This document shows, piece after piece, positions 44,340-57,564 of a stretch of DNA of 64,000 bases. Made by a program: the position numbers and the translations under genes. Source of the stretch: Cadophora sp. MPI-SDFR-AT-0126 (Eukaryota; Ascomycota; Leotiomycetes; Helotiales; Ploettnerulaceae); NCBI GenBank assembly GCA_020747065.1, contig JAGMVK010000026.1, positions 124,001-188,000 of the forward strand, read 5' to 3'. Below the pieces are notes generated by a model that saw only the letters and a program-made list of their open reading frames with translations, did no database searches and was not told the origin of the DNA. Positions within the stretch are counted from its first letter, which is position 1. Each line of letters opens with the position of its first letter.

Positions 44340-44760
44340 ATGGCGGAAGTAGTGTCCGGTGTTTTGTTTGGTGGCTTTGCAGCAGCCTCACTCACTTTTC
44401 AACTTCTGGAAGTATCTCAGAAAATATTCGACCTTTTAGACTCATTGGGAGATAACTTGATGAGCATAGAGAGGATATAGTATCATTTGCAACTGATGCA
44501 AATTTGTTTCTGCCAGCATACACTAGATTTGTCACGAGAACCCCAAAATCAAAAGTGGAGATGCCATGGTCAAGGTCTTTAGCTTTGTGCTAAAAGCGTC
44601 CTGAAATTAGAAGATTCAACAGTTGACTTGGTAACACGAAACAGTGTCACAGGGTATCAAAAAGGGTGCAAAACAGTGTAAAATCATACTCCAAGAGCGG
44701 ACCCTGCTGAAGATCAAAGAACAGTTGATGGGGAAATAATGATGTTGCTGCTTGCCCTTC
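44340..44760 (+). pseudogene. HeLo/STAND-type N-terminal domain remnant
   Basis: Starts MAEVVSGVLFGGFAAASLTF, then QLLEVSQKIFDLLDSLGDNL, the opening style of fungal HeLo-like and STAND N-terminal domains. The frame stops at TAG after SIERI, yet the same frame continues sensibly as YHLQLMQICFCQHTLDLSRE, so CAG to TAG is the likely change. A second TAG follows near 44580, after which a helical AKSVLKLEDSTVDLVTR appears, and then further stops. It is a decayed copy, not a gene. Confidence 0.55.
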
Positions 44761-45826
44761 AGCCTTCGTTCAAGTATGTGAGGCTGATCTTACCATCTTT
44801 ACAGGGGCGTACCTCCAAGTAATGTGCAACTTCAAGGAAACGAGAGGATGACCAGCCAGATCATAGAAGCCTCTCTTTTATCGAGAATTCCAGACAGAGA
44901 TTCAGATGAGAATGGAAAAGCTGGTATGATCGACTAACTTACAAGAACAAGCCTCAGCGGTTGCAATACCCGATTCACAACCACTGTCAAGACATCGAAG
45001 GACCTAGCTAGTTACAGTCTGAACTACAAGATCGCTCATGGTCTTTCAACTTCAACTCATCCAGTGAAATCGACGGCATATGTCAGCACTCGACATTTCG
45101 ATATCTCTCTCATGGAGTAAGCTTCTCGGAAGCATTGTTTTCAGCGTACTGTATACGTCAGCAAACCTTCGATTATTCCTACCGGAGGAAACCTTACTGG
45201 TCAATGTGAGGAGATATCTGGGAATCATCATGCCCAATATAGCATTCCAACCTTAGAGCTCTAGCCTGCCGTGGACGATCACTGCATTCTCGGTCATCTC
45301 ATGCCAGTCTGTAGTTTATGAATCGTGTGTCCACGGTAACCTGTCTGGTCTCAAGAGGTTGATCCAAGCGTCTCGGAGTTTCCGAAAATTTAAACTTTCG
45401 TTATAATACCTTCAGCACCCCCGCCCCTCGCTAAGGTAGGTAACATGGATTAATTTACCACAAGGTTGCTAAACCATACTCGCCAAGTCAATACAATACC
45501 ATCGTATGGCCATTTTAGCAGTTCACGGGTGGCTAGTTCGTTGTAGCTTTAATCAGTCAACGGTCAAATTACGGTGTCAGGGGGCCTCCCTGTAGGAATT
45601 TCTGCAGGTCCAGGGGCCATCAACACACGTAAGACGGAGAATTCCATGCCTCGCCTTTTCTTAATCGTTTGATTGGTGGCACTCATTACTACTTTTGGCT
45701 ACTCCCGTTGACTGTTGCACAGAGTCACGCTGAAGCGGGGAAATGCTGCGAATATAAGGTAAAGAAGCTCAATTCTTCCTTGTGACTATCGATTTCTCCA
45801 TCATTCTCTATTTTACATGCTGCAAA
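44761..45826. other. Intergenic, possible tail of the pseudogene
   Basis: Plus-strand coding-like scraps occur to about 45200 but with many stops. From 45300 to 45826 I see only the upstream region of the GMC gene. Confidence 0.3.
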
Positions 45827-47936
45827 ATGTTGTCTTCGTCTTGGGTTGCGATTGCGACATGGCTGCTTCTACAAACGGTCACAGGACGTGTGGCCTTTCC
45901 TGGAAGGATAATTACTCGGGCTGAGTCTCTTGATAGCTATGAGTATGTTATTGTCGGCGGCGGTACTAGCGGGCTCGTGGTCGCGAATCGGCTCTCAGAA
46001 AATCCAAGTAGGTGTTTTAAGAGGAGGACATTTTGAATGTAGTTCGCTGACAGTTGGGTATAGAAACTACTATCCTGATAATCGAGGCGGGAGATTTGTG
46101 AGTATTATTGATCCAAGTCAGATCAGATGCTGATGGTTGCCTCCAGCGATCAAAATGAAGATTTTATCACTATTCCCGCCATTACTTCGGGAAACATCCC
46201 TGCTCTCGGTGGAGGGCCGAGGGGATCCAAATATGACTGGAATCTCACTGGAATTCCGCAAGCTGATCTTCAGGGTCGATCGGTCCCAACGCCAGCTGGA
46301 AAGGTGATAGGTGGTGGAACAGTTCTGAACGGAATGGTCTTCCATCGTGGCTCCAAATCGGATTATGATCGGTGGCAAGAGCTAGGAAACCCTGGGTGGT
46401 CATTTGATGGTCTGCTTCCATATTTCAAGAAGTCAGAGACTTTCACACCGCCAGACCCAGATCTTGCCGACTGGAACATCAAATATAATCTGGCATCACA
46501 TGGCTTCAAAGGCTTCGTACAGTCGAGTTTCTCGCGCTTTATCTGGCCTTCAACGAGTAAGTCCCCTGGCCCTTGGGTGGATAGAAGCTGAATCTTAGAA
46601 GAGAATTACATTAAATCGATGCTGGAGCTGAATATCCCGATCCTGGAGGACCCAGCTGGTGGGAATGCGAGTGGGGCATCGTGGTTTACATTATCTTTGG
46701 ATCCAAGAGACGAAACTCGGTCGACAGCAGAGGGCTTTTATACTCCACAGCGACCTAATCTTCATCTCTTAACCCACTACCAGGTGACAAAATTGCGCAT
46801 GAGCTCTAAAGGCTCAAGAACTGCCGTCAGGGGAGTGGATTACTCAGCTGGAGAGAATGAAACAACGTACTCAGTTGCTGCTTCAAAGGACGTTATACTT
46901 GCAGCTGGAACACTTCACACACCGCAAATTCTATTGCTATCAGGCATTGGGGATACACGGCACCTTTCGTCAGTTGGCATCAAGGCTATCGTTGATCTAC
47001 CAGGTGTGGGGGAGAATTATCAGGATCATCTGTTACTAGTCACGGCGCAATCGAGTGGGTACCTGGTTCAAGCCAAGTGCACCATGTACTGACAGAACGT
47101 AGTTGACATCTCCATCAACACTGGGAACTTTACCAATGCAACTTGGAATGCTGAGCAACGGGAACTATACGACCAGCACAGAGAAGGTTCTATACCAGCA
47201 GATACAGGTTGCTTCACGCTTATACTGATACCATCTAGGACCGTATACTACGGTTGGCGGAAACGTCTTTGCTTTCTTACCTCTCTCGACTGTTTCCAAC
47301 AATACGGCTGGAATAATTGCCCAGGCGAGTGCACAATCCCCGGAACAACATCTTGCACCAAATACCCATCCTAGCATTATCTCTGGCTTCGCTGCACAGA
47401 AAAGGCTGCTCACTCGTGGGTTGGACTCGCCCGCCGTTGCTGATCTGGAGTTCATTTTTGGAGATTCAATCATTATTCCTGGTCTCCACCAGCCCTACAG
47501 TAGAGGTAGGGTTTCCATCAACAGCACATCGGCGTTTGATCCCCCTGTCATTGATCCTCGTTACTTGTCCAACCCTATAGACGCTGCACGTCTTGTAGAG
47601 GGAGTTAGGTTTGCGCGGAAGATTCAAGCAACCCATGCTTTACAGGAAATCAAGGTACAGGACTTGTTTCCCGGACCAACAACGCAAACGGATGAGCAGC
47701 TTGCAGCCTTTGTTGCAGCTGGGGTAAATACTCTTCACCACCATTCTGGAACTGCATCGATGCTTCCTAAGGACTTGGGTGGAGTGGTGGATTCAAAGCT
47801 GAGGGTTTATGGTGTTGAAGGATTGAGGATCGTTGACGCTAGCGTGTTTCCCATGGTACCCGCAGCACATATTCAAGCGACTGTGTATGCAGTTGCAGAG
47901 AAGGTTTGTCGAGATCCAGCCTTCGAAAGAGCATAA
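45827..47936 (+). CDS. Secreted GMC oxidoreductase (aryl-alcohol/glucose oxidase type)
   Basis: Six exons: 45827-46007, 46064-46097, 46147-46556, 46599-47054, 47096-47186 and 47239-47936, all in phase. The start at 45827 gives the signal peptide [20 protein letters not shown]. The FAD-binding [19 protein letters not shown] and the second-exon ILIIEAGDF follow. GMC signature 1 is near [18 protein letters not shown] and signature 2 is [17 protein letters not shown]. The C-terminal substrate end has [10 protein letters not shown] and [15 protein letters not shown], supplying the active-site His pair region. The enzyme oxidises an alcohol or sugar and makes hydrogen peroxide outside the cell. Introns are 41-56 nt, one of them following a 34-nt exon. 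Confidence 0.93.
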
Positions 47937-48802
47937 CTGACATGTTCTAGGCAGCGGATATCATAAAGAGCGGGATATAATTATTTGGTTTCTTTGGTTG
48001 TGACATGAGGGGATGGAAAAGTTTATATCAAAAGAAGTGCTTGAAGATAACTACACGAATTATTTCAATTAAAAGAAAACAAGAAAAGAAGGTTTAGAGA
48101 ATTAGACTTACAACCTGACACGCTGTGTAATGTCATTGGTTCGCTCCCCGCGCTCGCACATGCGGTATCATTTCAACAACATAAGTTACAAATACCCACT
48201 ACTCTTTTCTTTTATACCGTTTTATTTCCGGAGTCTGACACTCCCATGTGATCAGAATCGTTTCTTAAGGAAAGGGAGGGCCGAAACCGAATCGAAAATC
48301 GCGCGGAGAGGTCACGAGGCAAGGAGGCGTTTTCGACTCGAATCTGAGCCTAGCAACTCTGAGGAGGACATAGTCAAACTTCGTTCAGCACAGCATACCT
48401 CGCTGCCCTCACTCCCCTACAGCTCTCCAAAGTATAAGCAGCTGCACCTGCTGTTGTATACTGCGCAAAAACTTTTAATTCTTTTGGTGGGAAGAGGACG
48501 GAGGTTTAGATAATCAACAGGGATATTTTGAGCGTTGAGTGAGGCGTTTAGGCCAAACAATTTCATTTCAGAACCTTGGGAAAAAAGTTCCATTGTGATA
48601 GTGATAGAGCTGAAAATGACTTTTCAAATCGCTCGCCGCACTTTTTTGGTCAACGTGACATAATCTGCTACTTGGTCCTGAGACTTGATCTTCCCTGTAC
48701 GCCCTAGGCATGCTCATCCAAAGCGCTAAAAGCTCACTACCCGGCTGGTGGTGTCCGGATCAGTCGAAGATACCACAGTCCTCCGCTGACAGCCGAAGTC
48801 CA
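47937..48802. other. Intergenic between convergent genes
   Basis: A basic plus-strand frame at 48130-48513 has no family features. Otherwise this is 3' flank on both sides. Confidence 0.35.
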
Positions 48803-49870
48803 TCATGCTGTGGGATTTCCATAATCCTGGAGGTACTCGTGAACAGTACGAGCTAGCGAACCATCATCATGAAATCCCAGCGCCTTCGCTAGGCTGGTGT
48901 CAAACTGTGCAGGCCACTTCGTAACGATGCCTTCCACAGCAGGATCCTTCTTTTCTTCAATCATAGAGAGAGCCTTTTGTCCACCTACATCTCCCAGAAC
49001 TTGGAGCATTTGATCGACCGTCACTGTGGCTCCAGGTAGATTCACAACTCGAGAGCCAACCCCAAACATAGACGCCGGGATGTCCTTGGCATAAACCAAA
49101 TTTTTGATAATTGTTCTTGTTGAGCACACCCATAGCTTCAAATCTCTGGAAACCGGCAAAATTGACTTCTCTCCCTTCAGTGGCTCTCTGATTATCCCAG
49201 AACAAAATGATGACGCGGCACCAGACGGTGCTCCTGGGCGTACAATGATCGTAGGTAATCGCAAGATCCGACCGTCAATTAGACCACGACGCGAGAAGTC
49301 ATTCAAGAGTATCTCGCAAATAAGCTTCTCGGCTCCATATGACGAACCAGGTGACGACATCGTGGTTTCGGTCACCAATTTGCCTTCAGATGGTCCGAAA
49401 ACTGCCAGACTAGATGGGAACACAACTCGAATGCCTGGTTTGACTTCCCGAAGTACGTCGAGAATGAAGCGAGTAGAGTCGATATTTACGCGCAGACCAA
49501 GATCTAAATTGGCTTCTGCTGCCCCACTCATCAATCCACTTTTGCACCACAAATTAGCAATTAGCTTTCTTGGACACTCTTGCGAAAGAAAACCTTGAAG
49601 TCCCTTTCGCATGGTCTAGACTTGATGATATACTCACTGCAGAAGATACACTGTAGTGAGCTGCGATGTAAAGAGGGTCTCGCAAGTGCCCTTGTCTGTG
49701 AGATCCGCCTTAACAGAATGTATCCTCGTCGTTGTGTTGCCATGCTTAGTGGGAATTTGAGGCTCGACGATGTCAGTCAGGGTAAGACTTGAAATGGAAG
49801 TATCTAAAAGAAGTGCGGCAGCAAGAGTCTGGCCAATGAAGCCTCCAGCCCCTGTTATTAAAATGCTCAT
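48803..49870 (-). CDS. NAD-dependent epimerase/dehydratase (SDR; D-erythronate dehydrogenase-like)
   Basis: Two exons (49638-49870 and 48803-49538) around a 99-nt intron, joined in phase as ...YLLH|GLMSG. The Rossmann start is MSILITGAGGFIGQTLA. The acid of the second strand lies in LTLTDIVEP. HGLMSGAAEANLDLGLRVN matches the DenD-type branch of extended SDRs. The catalytic site is SSLAVFG plus SSYGAEKLICE (Ser, Tyr-x3-Lys). Known relatives oxidise or epimerise C4 sugar acids, which fits a role in acidic-sugar breakdown. This is family inference only. It is divergent from the aldo/keto reductase at 50314. Confidence 0.88.
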
Positions 49871-50313
49871 GGTGCGATCAAAAATTATTTGTTTCTTGCA
49901 AGATGTATAGTAGATTATATTGGCTTAGATGTACACACAGATAGATCAACCGTTGCACTGGAAGAAAGAAATGTCGGAATAGCAGAATACAACATGTCCG
50001 TCCAATTCTCCGTGCAATTCTGCCCGGAATCACCCTGCACTGTCAGTAAACAATCTAAGCCGAGTCAAGATCGGGTTGGATCGCTAAGTTAACCCCGCCA
50101 ACTACCCCGCAGTCATTCATCGGACTTGGTTCCGATGTTGTCGTTGGCAGCGTGAAAACGGGCTAAACACCGTATGCTGCATGAAAAATGCGACTTCATG
50201 AATCCATTGTTTTCAGATGACATTCACGTGTGCAGATAGGACGCTTCACAGCCAGCAAATTATTTTCGATAGTGACCGCCCAATTAATTCTTGGGAACTA
50301 GCCGATTTTCAAG
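49871..50313. promoter_or_regulatory. Shared upstream region of SDR and aldo/keto reductase
   Basis: 443 bp between divergent starts. It probably carries both promoters. I see no clear operator pair. Confidence 0.4.
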
Positions 50314-51464
50314 ATGGCAACACTTGATGTTTCCACTCAACAGCAGAATGGCAGCAAAGATGAAAATGGTCCCCCTAAGAAAGTTTACAAAATGCAATAC
50401 CAAAGGTTTGATTCACGGTCTCCAGCCGGAACAGCTTCAAATCACAACAAGCTAAGATTCTTCACAGACTGGGAAAATCTGGCCTCAAAGTCTCCCGGAT
50501 AATTCTTGGGTGCATGGCCTTTGGTTCACCATCATGGGAAGGCTCTCCATGGGTTCTTCCCGCACAGAAAGCCCTTCCACTCCTCAAAGCTGCGTACGAC
50601 CACGGGATCAACACGTGGGACACAGCAAACACCTACAGTAATGGCGCCTCAGAAACATTGATTGGCCAAGCATTACGAGAATACTCAATTCCGCGAAGTC
50701 GAGTCGTAATCATGACCAAAGTCTTCTACCCAGTTCTCGAAGGTAGTGACGAACGTCCTTCACCCGCTATAAACGATGGGAATCTGGTGAACCAGATGGG
50801 TTTGAGCCGGAAGCATATTTTTGACGCTGTGGATGGTAGTCTACGGCGTCTGGGCACGGATTACATTGATGTGCTACAACTTCATCGCTTAGACAAGGAG
50901 ACGCAGCCTGAGGAGATCATGCGTGCTCTACATGATCTGGTATGCTCGGGTAAAGTACGCTATCTAGGGGCATCATCTATGCGAACCTGGGAATTTGCGA
51001 GACTGCAATACACGGCAAAACTGCATGGGTGGACAGAGTTTGTCAGTATGCAGGGCTTGTACAATCTTCTGTACCGGGAAGAAGAAAGGGAGATGAATCC
51101 ATTCTGCAACGCTGAAGGAGTAGGGTTGATACCTTGGAGTCCTCTGGCACGGGGCATTCTTGGGAGGCCGGTTTCTCAGGTTTCGGAGCGAAGCGAGTCA
51201 GACGCGAAGACTAAATTATGGTTCAAGGGGAGCAAAGATGCAGAAATCGTACGCAGGGTGGAGTCGATCGCCCAGCGGAAAGGCGTGAGCATGGCGAGTG
51301 TGGCAACTGCTTGGTGCCTGAGTAAAGGCTGTGCGCCTATTGTTGGTTTGTCAAGTTTGAAGAGGATCGAGCAGGTTGGAGAGGCATTTGATGTGGCACT
51401 TACCGAAAAGGATCTGAAAGAGCTAGAAGAACTCTATGAACCACTTCAAGTTGTTGCGATGTAA
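50314..51464 (+). CDS. Aldo/keto reductase (Aad/YakC-type)
   Basis: Two exons (50314-50405 and 50468-51464) around a 62-nt intron, joined as MQYQR|LGKSGLKVSRIILGCM. The catalytic tetrad is visible: Asp in NTWDTANTY with its Tyr, Lys in VIMTKVFYP and His in LQLHRLD. The cofactor-binding C-terminus reads APIVGLSSLKRIEQV. The AKR fold reduces carbonyls with NADPH. This branch includes yeast aryl-alcohol dehydrogenases and is cytosolic. It lies between the SDR and the Zn2Cys6 gene of the candidate catabolic cluster. The N-terminal 25 residues before the domain are polar and variable. Confidence 0.92.
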
Positions 51465-52706
51465 TGAAGCTGCGTTCAGATGTCAAATCTATGCTGCATG
51501 ATTACAGGTCTTCCACTGCTGGAGTTAAATTCGCTGTTAGAACAAAGAAAGGAACATTTCCAATTTCCATATTTCATACTTACCGATCTCAGTAAGAGAA
51601 AATTTCCATTCAAACCTGTACATTTGTAACGTGGCAGTGAACAAGGGAAGTTTGGGGTTCTGACGACTGGGGTCTATTGCAAATAGCTCGCTTGTTGAAG
51701 AGTCCAAGCCTGGCGACTCGCGAGTTTATTATACTTACTACTGGGAACTTCAAAATAGACGACACACTAAAATTTTCTACAAAAGGACAGTCTCAAATCC
51801 ACTGCAACGCCATAGTTGAACTAAACTATGCGCTCTTCTTACTGCTCTTGGCCCCATTGATTCGCGGTCCGCATGACTGGTGAGATGTCCCAGCGCATGA
51901 TCCGGGTACACTTCCGGAAATCCAGACAACTTCATTTCCCCCCGTCCTTCACGTACCTCTGGAGGCTCAATTATGCACAACTTCAGGAACGTCCTAGGAA
52001 CATGGCGACTGATGGTTTTGAATGAGGACGACCCATATTGAATGGGATTCATCAACCAGCCACCAGAGACAAATGCTGTATTCAGCGATGATTACATTGA
52101 GAGAAGGTGACTTCTATTGCCTTTACTTGAATTGCTGCTTTCAATTTACCTAGGAATAAATTTCTAGGATTTTACTGTATTAAATGACAATTCTTGCTTC
52201 CCGTCCCAAAAACTGCCACACCACGACAAGTCATGGCACAACCCCATGGCTAAATTCTGTTGTCTGCCCATTGGATACATAATTCCCAGAAGATGACGGC
52301 AATCACTTCCCCACCCTTGGCTTGAGCGTCATCAAAGAGCATAACGACGATAGTGACTTCTAGATAGTCGTCAATTCGAATGGATATGGCGTGACAGAAC
52401 TATACCATGGTCATCCAAGCGATTCCGCGATCACATTGAGAATTGCAGGAACAGATACAACTGTCACTTGTGATGCCAACCATACACCAGGTACGCTGTA
52501 TTGGCACAACATATAAAATATGATGGACGGGTTTACGATCATTTTTAACCAGTCTCAACTCGTCCATTAAATAACGACTTCAAGACGAGTCTATTGGTAT
52601 TCTGCGTCACAATCCGGGATGGTGATCCTCGAGCCAAGGCCTTCTAATTACTCGTGGTTTGACGTCGCATCTCTCAAGCTCCGAGAATGATTCACTCTTT
52701 AGCTTG
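51465..52706. other. Intergenic, no supported gene
   Basis: 3' flank of two convergent genes, 1.2 kb. Frames near 51677-52055 are unsupported, and no repeats were seen. Confidence 0.4.
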
Positions 52707-55286
52707 TCAAGTTGGACCGGTAGCAAAATTCATCTGGAAGCCTGGAAAATCAAAACCTGCAAAGTCCTGGTATAGAGCATCGGAAGCCATGACATACGAT
52801 TGTGGGAGGGGTACCATTCCAAAGGTTCCTGACTCGGACTCAATATGGTCAGCCATGTTCGTGTCGGAAGCCGGGATGTAGTTTGGGCCGGAATTAGAGT
52901 TACCACCAGGACCACCAATCGGCGATTGAAAAGTAGCAGCGGATCCCATCTGGTGGTCTCCTTGGCTATCACTGCCTGTATTGAGTCTTTCATTTTGGCT
53001 TCCTATGTTATTGTTGCCATTGGCTTGGAAATTTTTCCATTGCTGGATTTGGTCGGGGCCGAGGGGCGGTTGATAAACATTCGAACGAATATTACCATTG
53101 GTGTCTCTGTAATGACTTGCACGTTGACCTCTACATTCCTGCAGTCTTTTGTCGAGGGCTGATGTCATTCTATGCAGCGGGTGGGCTGCGACGCAAGCAA
53201 GTGATTTAAACATCAAGATTGCTCTGCCCATCAGCTCCAGGTCGTCCTTGGCGTCCATACCCAGTTGTCCACTGTAAGGGGCACAGGAAAGCATGAATTG
53301 GCCAGCAAAACTGATCATTACGTGGAAATAAAAAGGTATTCCGACCAGGGCTCCCTTCAGTATCGAGTCATCCAGGAGAAGTTCGAAAATGGAGCGAGAA
53401 GCGCTGTGTGCCATGAGAGCCGTCGCGAGGAAATAGGATGGCAGCTGGCCATTGGTCGCGCCGAGGCCACGAAAGACGTGGTGTCCGAGATAGACTTTTG
53501 AAAAGTGGTAATGGAGTGTCAGCCCTTTATGTGGAAAGTCTCCCATCCGAGGATTAGATTCTAATTGCCATTATCAGCAAACAAGTGATTGAAAAGCTCG
53601 GTTTCTGAAAACATCTTGAACTTGGAATCTGAAAATAACGAGAGGAACGATAGGTGACATACTAAACACTGGACTGAAGCGAAAATACCATCGGTCTATT
53701 TGCCTTTTATAATCATTGAACGATGTGGTAAGTGCTTTGGGGACTGGCTCTGCAGTCTCCGATGACCCACAAGTTGTCCGGATCTGGGACATGATCTGAA
53801 GCAATGCTGCCTGGGAGCAAATTCTAATGTCGGGATCGCTGGTGTTTTCGGATTCTAGGAAGGTTTCCCATCCCAACACCAAGTCCTGATTGCCGTGAAC
53901 GATGGGATCGCGATTGTAGAGTATGGAAAGGTGCTGATCGCAAATGTAAAGAAGATACCACAGCCTTACCCGATCAACTTTTGCGGGCATGGACAAGTCA
54001 CCGACAGTTGGCTGATTGACGCCTATGGCTGCGGTGACCTGGTAGAAATACTTTGGGAGCCTGACATCTGCCGCTCGTCTCAGGGCATCGCTATTGAGTA
54101 TCCTACTAGCATCTGACAGCCAGTATGAACCAATGCACAAAGCTCGTAAGTACTCTAGACCTCTTATCTCAAAGAGAGATTTTGACACAAGGCGCTGGAA
54201 CTCGTCGTTACAAGCTTCGTAGACTTTCTGCCTCTTTTCATCGTGAAGCGCAGAAATTGTGCATACAGCAGCCAACAAGATGGGCGAGGTCCGGAGGCTC
54301 TTCAAGTCAGTATACGCGCTTCCAATTCCGTAGAGGTAATGATCCAATCTGTCGAGATATCGACGAACGAGTATGTCGCCTGTTTCGGCCGAGATTATGC
54401 CAGAGCTGATCAGGTCAGGCTCCGATGGTCCTTTCCTCGAATGAGTCGAGTACGGAGATCCTCCCGCCACCTGAGCAGGGGCAGTATCCACAGTGTCCGA
54501 CCCTTCCAGAAATCCGTTTATGGGTGCTTCCATATCGGAAGGTGACATAGGCCGGGACGCCACACACGAATCATTTTCATCGTCATACCCACCCTCTTGC
54601 AGGTGCCCAGTATGAGTCTTCGTCTTGTTCGTTTGTCGGATTTGTAATGGTTTTGGTGGTTTCAGATTATTGTGATTACAGACTTCGGCAAGCGTCGTGA
54701 ACAGGTTCAAAATATCGTTCTGCATTGCCTCCGTCTGAGACGACGAATCCAAGAGAGACTGTAGACTTTTGTTCAGAACACAGTCAATACCCCGTCTTTC
54801 GCATCGTGTACATGGTGGCTGGTCGCCTTCCATGTCACATTTCATCTTTAATTTTCTGATGAGGACACTTTAGTCAATAGTTTTGTTGAAGCAGAAAATA
54901 GTAATTATTGTCACCTACCTACAGGCCGTACAGGCTTTGATTTTTCTGGAGATAGAAGGCAGCGATTGCCTCTCAGGTGATTTTCGTTTCTGAAGTGGAC
55001 CTGGAGCCTGCATAGTCTGTGACCGAGCAGAAACAGGACTGTTCCCCCTCTGGTCACCAGAGGCTCGCGGCGAGCTCGAATTCCTAGACGTTTCGAACGC
55101 CATGGCAGGTATTGATGAGGGCAGAATCCCGGGCCCGGAGCTGCTCGCTGTATGTGGTGCTGAGCTATCTGTTGAGCAGTTCGACTCTGACGGCCAGTTC
55201 ATCGAATTCAAGACATCGAAGGGCGGATTGGCATGGTTCCGACTTCTCTTCATTTTGACCGGCCGGACAGCTGGATACCGCTGCAA
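52707..55286 (-). CDS. Zn2Cys6 transcription factor beside the metabolic cluster
   Basis: Three exons: 54919-55286, 53663-54855 and 52707-53560, all in phase. The zinc cluster spans the first intron: KACTACR|KLKMKCDMEG, then PPCTRCERRGIDC, with all six Cys. Before it is a Ser/Pro-rich segment. After it come LNKSLQSLLDSSS and the middle homology region with ISALHDEKRQKVYEACNDEF, RLPKYFYQVTAAIG and VDRVRLWYLLYICDQHLSIL. Exon 3 carries FSKVYLGHHVFRGL and an Asn/Gln/Gly-rich, acidic tail that could activate transcription. The start may instead be the next Met at 55253. It is divergent from the aldolase at 56054 and is the natural candidate regulator for the genes from 48.8 to 63.2 kb, though a binding site was not identified. 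Confidence 0.92.
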
Positions 55287-56053
55287 CGATTCAATTCGAA
55301 TCCGGTAATCCGTTTCAATTTCGATCGAACACGGATTTGTCGGCCGTGATTGTCAATGATTGAAAGTCGGCAATATGTGCGGCGTGGAGGTCGAAAAAGA
55401 ATGGGACAGGCTTCTACTAGTGGTAGTAGTCTATGCGGGGATGGTCGTCGGACTCGGTCGGGGTATGAACGGACGATCTGAAAGCAAGGCTGGTGTAGGG
55501 TGAGGGGCATAAAACAGGGGCATTGAAGTGACAACCTGCAATGGCCGACGAATGAGCTCTCAATAATTAGAATGCCCTTATCTTCAGAAGTTTCCCGTAC
55601 TGCTTGAGCAAACTATCCTTTCTCCGCGAGTCATGTCCCGGTATTGCGTGCCCCTCCCTGTGCTCCTTCACTCGTTTCTCCGTGTTTACGTTGTCCAGAT
55701 CCCCCACCTTTGGCTTTAAGCGACCTGAAGCAACAACCAATTGATGGAGGGAGAGATGATATTTTCCCCCAGCTTACGCAGATCTCGTCCACTTTCGCAT
55801 CCGGCGAGAAGTCCGGGTCAGGATAAGTTCTAATTGCCCCGCGTTTCCATGCACTGTTAGCCGGGTCACGTACTGGTGTACACACATTGTTGCTGTAGGG
55901 CTAATACTTCCAAGAAATGACACAGCTGGTGCAGTAGGACAAAACGTAGCGCTGAACTTTAAACCCTACAAGGCTGAGCTCTTTCAAGCAGCCTCATTCT
56001 TTGCATGTTGATCCTCACCATCTTTTTTCCACGCCGTACACATTCGAGCCATC
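55287..56053. promoter_or_regulatory. Shared upstream region of regulator and aldolase
   Basis: About 770 bp between divergent starts, with both promoters presumably here. Short frames at 55631-55885 are unsupported. Confidence 0.4.
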
Positions 56054-57119
56054 ATGACTTCCACAATCGCAAATAAGGCAAAGCCACTCCCACCGGGAGT
56101 TTACTGTCCGGTACTCTCAATATACGACACAACGCCGAGTCAGGATATCGATTTGAAAGGCTCATACAACTACTTCTCATACCTCATTCGCGGTGGAGTT
56201 ACTGGTCTTGTGCTTGCCGGGACAACCGCTGAGGCAGTACTGCTTGCGCCATCAGAGAAACAAGATTTGATACGAGAAGCAAGAAAAGCTGCACTCGACC
56301 TTGGGTTTCCAGGATATCCTTTGGTGGCCGGTATCAGTGGTCACTCCACACGAGAATCGATACAACTCGCCAGAGATGCTGCATCAGCGGGCGCGAACTT
56401 TGGTCTTCTGCTACCACCTTCTTTCTGGGCCAAGGCTGTCAACAAGGATGTGATTCTGGGGTTCTATAGAGATGTGGCAGATGCAAGTCCCATCCCAGTT
56501 GTTATATATTGCGTGAGTAGATTCAGATCAATAAGCATTTGAACTCGGACTGATATATGTTTAGTTCCCAGTCGTCTGCAACGGCGTGGACCTCAACTCC
56601 GATGTCCTCGCTGAACTCGCACAACATCCAAATATTGTCGCTGTCAAATTGACCTGTGGAAATGCTGGCAAGGTCACTCGCCTGACGCAAGAATTCTCAC
56701 ATGCACAGTTCGGTGTCTACGGTGGTTCTTCTGATTGGCTCATACCATGTATGATTGGTGGAGGTTCTGGATGTGTGACTGGTATCGGGAATGTTTTCCC
56801 CAAAAGCGTGTCAAGATTATACGCTCTGTGGACAGAGGGTAAGACGAGCGAGGCAGTCAAACTCCAAGGTTTGGTGGCTCAAGCGGAGAAGGCATGTAAA
56901 GAAGGCATTGCGCCGACTAAATTCGGTGCATCCTATTTTGCTGGTCCGAAAGCGGGGATAACGAAGCCGGAAGCATTTTGGCCTAGGAAACCCTTTCTTC
57001 CGTCTCCTAAGGCGATGCAGGACTGGGTGGTGTCTGTGATGAAGGACTTGAACGAATTTGAAATCTCACTGCCGGATATCAAGGGGCCAGGACTGAAAGC
57101 TGTGAACGGTACAAAGTAG
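56054..57119 (+). CDS. DHDPS/NanA-superfamily aldolase
   Basis: Two exons (56054-56512 and 56565-57119) give 337 residues. The family features are GTTAEAVLLAPSEK (residues 56-69, the GTTxE loop), the Tyr of VVIYC (152) followed by FPVV, and the Schiff-base Lys in IVAVKLTCGN (181), then GGSSDWLIPCMIGG. This superfamily contains dihydrodipicolinate synthase, N-acetylneuraminate lyase and the fungal 2-keto-3-deoxy-sugar-acid aldolases (for example LGA1/GaaC). Fungi make lysine by the aminoadipate route, so a catabolic aldolase is the reasonable reading. The substrate is not decided. The sialidase-like gene lies 445 bp away in convergent orientation. Confidence 0.92.
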
Positions 57120-57564
57120 CATAGATTAATAGAGGACATCAGGATCAATAGAAGACATCAGAGGTTGCCTAATCATAGTGTGATTCTAAACTATGCTTTT
57201 AGTATTTATGAGTACTTCTACACTATACTTTTTGCAAATCTTGAAACAGATAGCGAACCAGGTTGCCATCCAAGACATATTTTCTGTTGCTCGGGTCAGC
57301 CCGGACTCTTACTCTTGCCAAATAATGATTTGTTTGCACCTCTCAAAAGTTGTGGTCCATGGTCCATCGACCAGTCATGGAACTTCACAGATAATTTTGA
57401 TTTATTCGAGCTTGCTCCAACGGGGTAAACATCATGATGTCAAGAAATCGATATAAACTATACAGCTCAATGCCTTGAATATAGCAACGTATTGTGGTTT
57501 TCATAAATATTTGTAAAGCCAAGGTTGTGATTTACAAGAGAATGGTTCCTAAGTTTGTGCACAC
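57120..57564. other. Intergenic between convergent genes
   Basis: 3' flanks of the aldolase and the sialidase-like gene, with no further gene seen. Confidence 0.4.
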
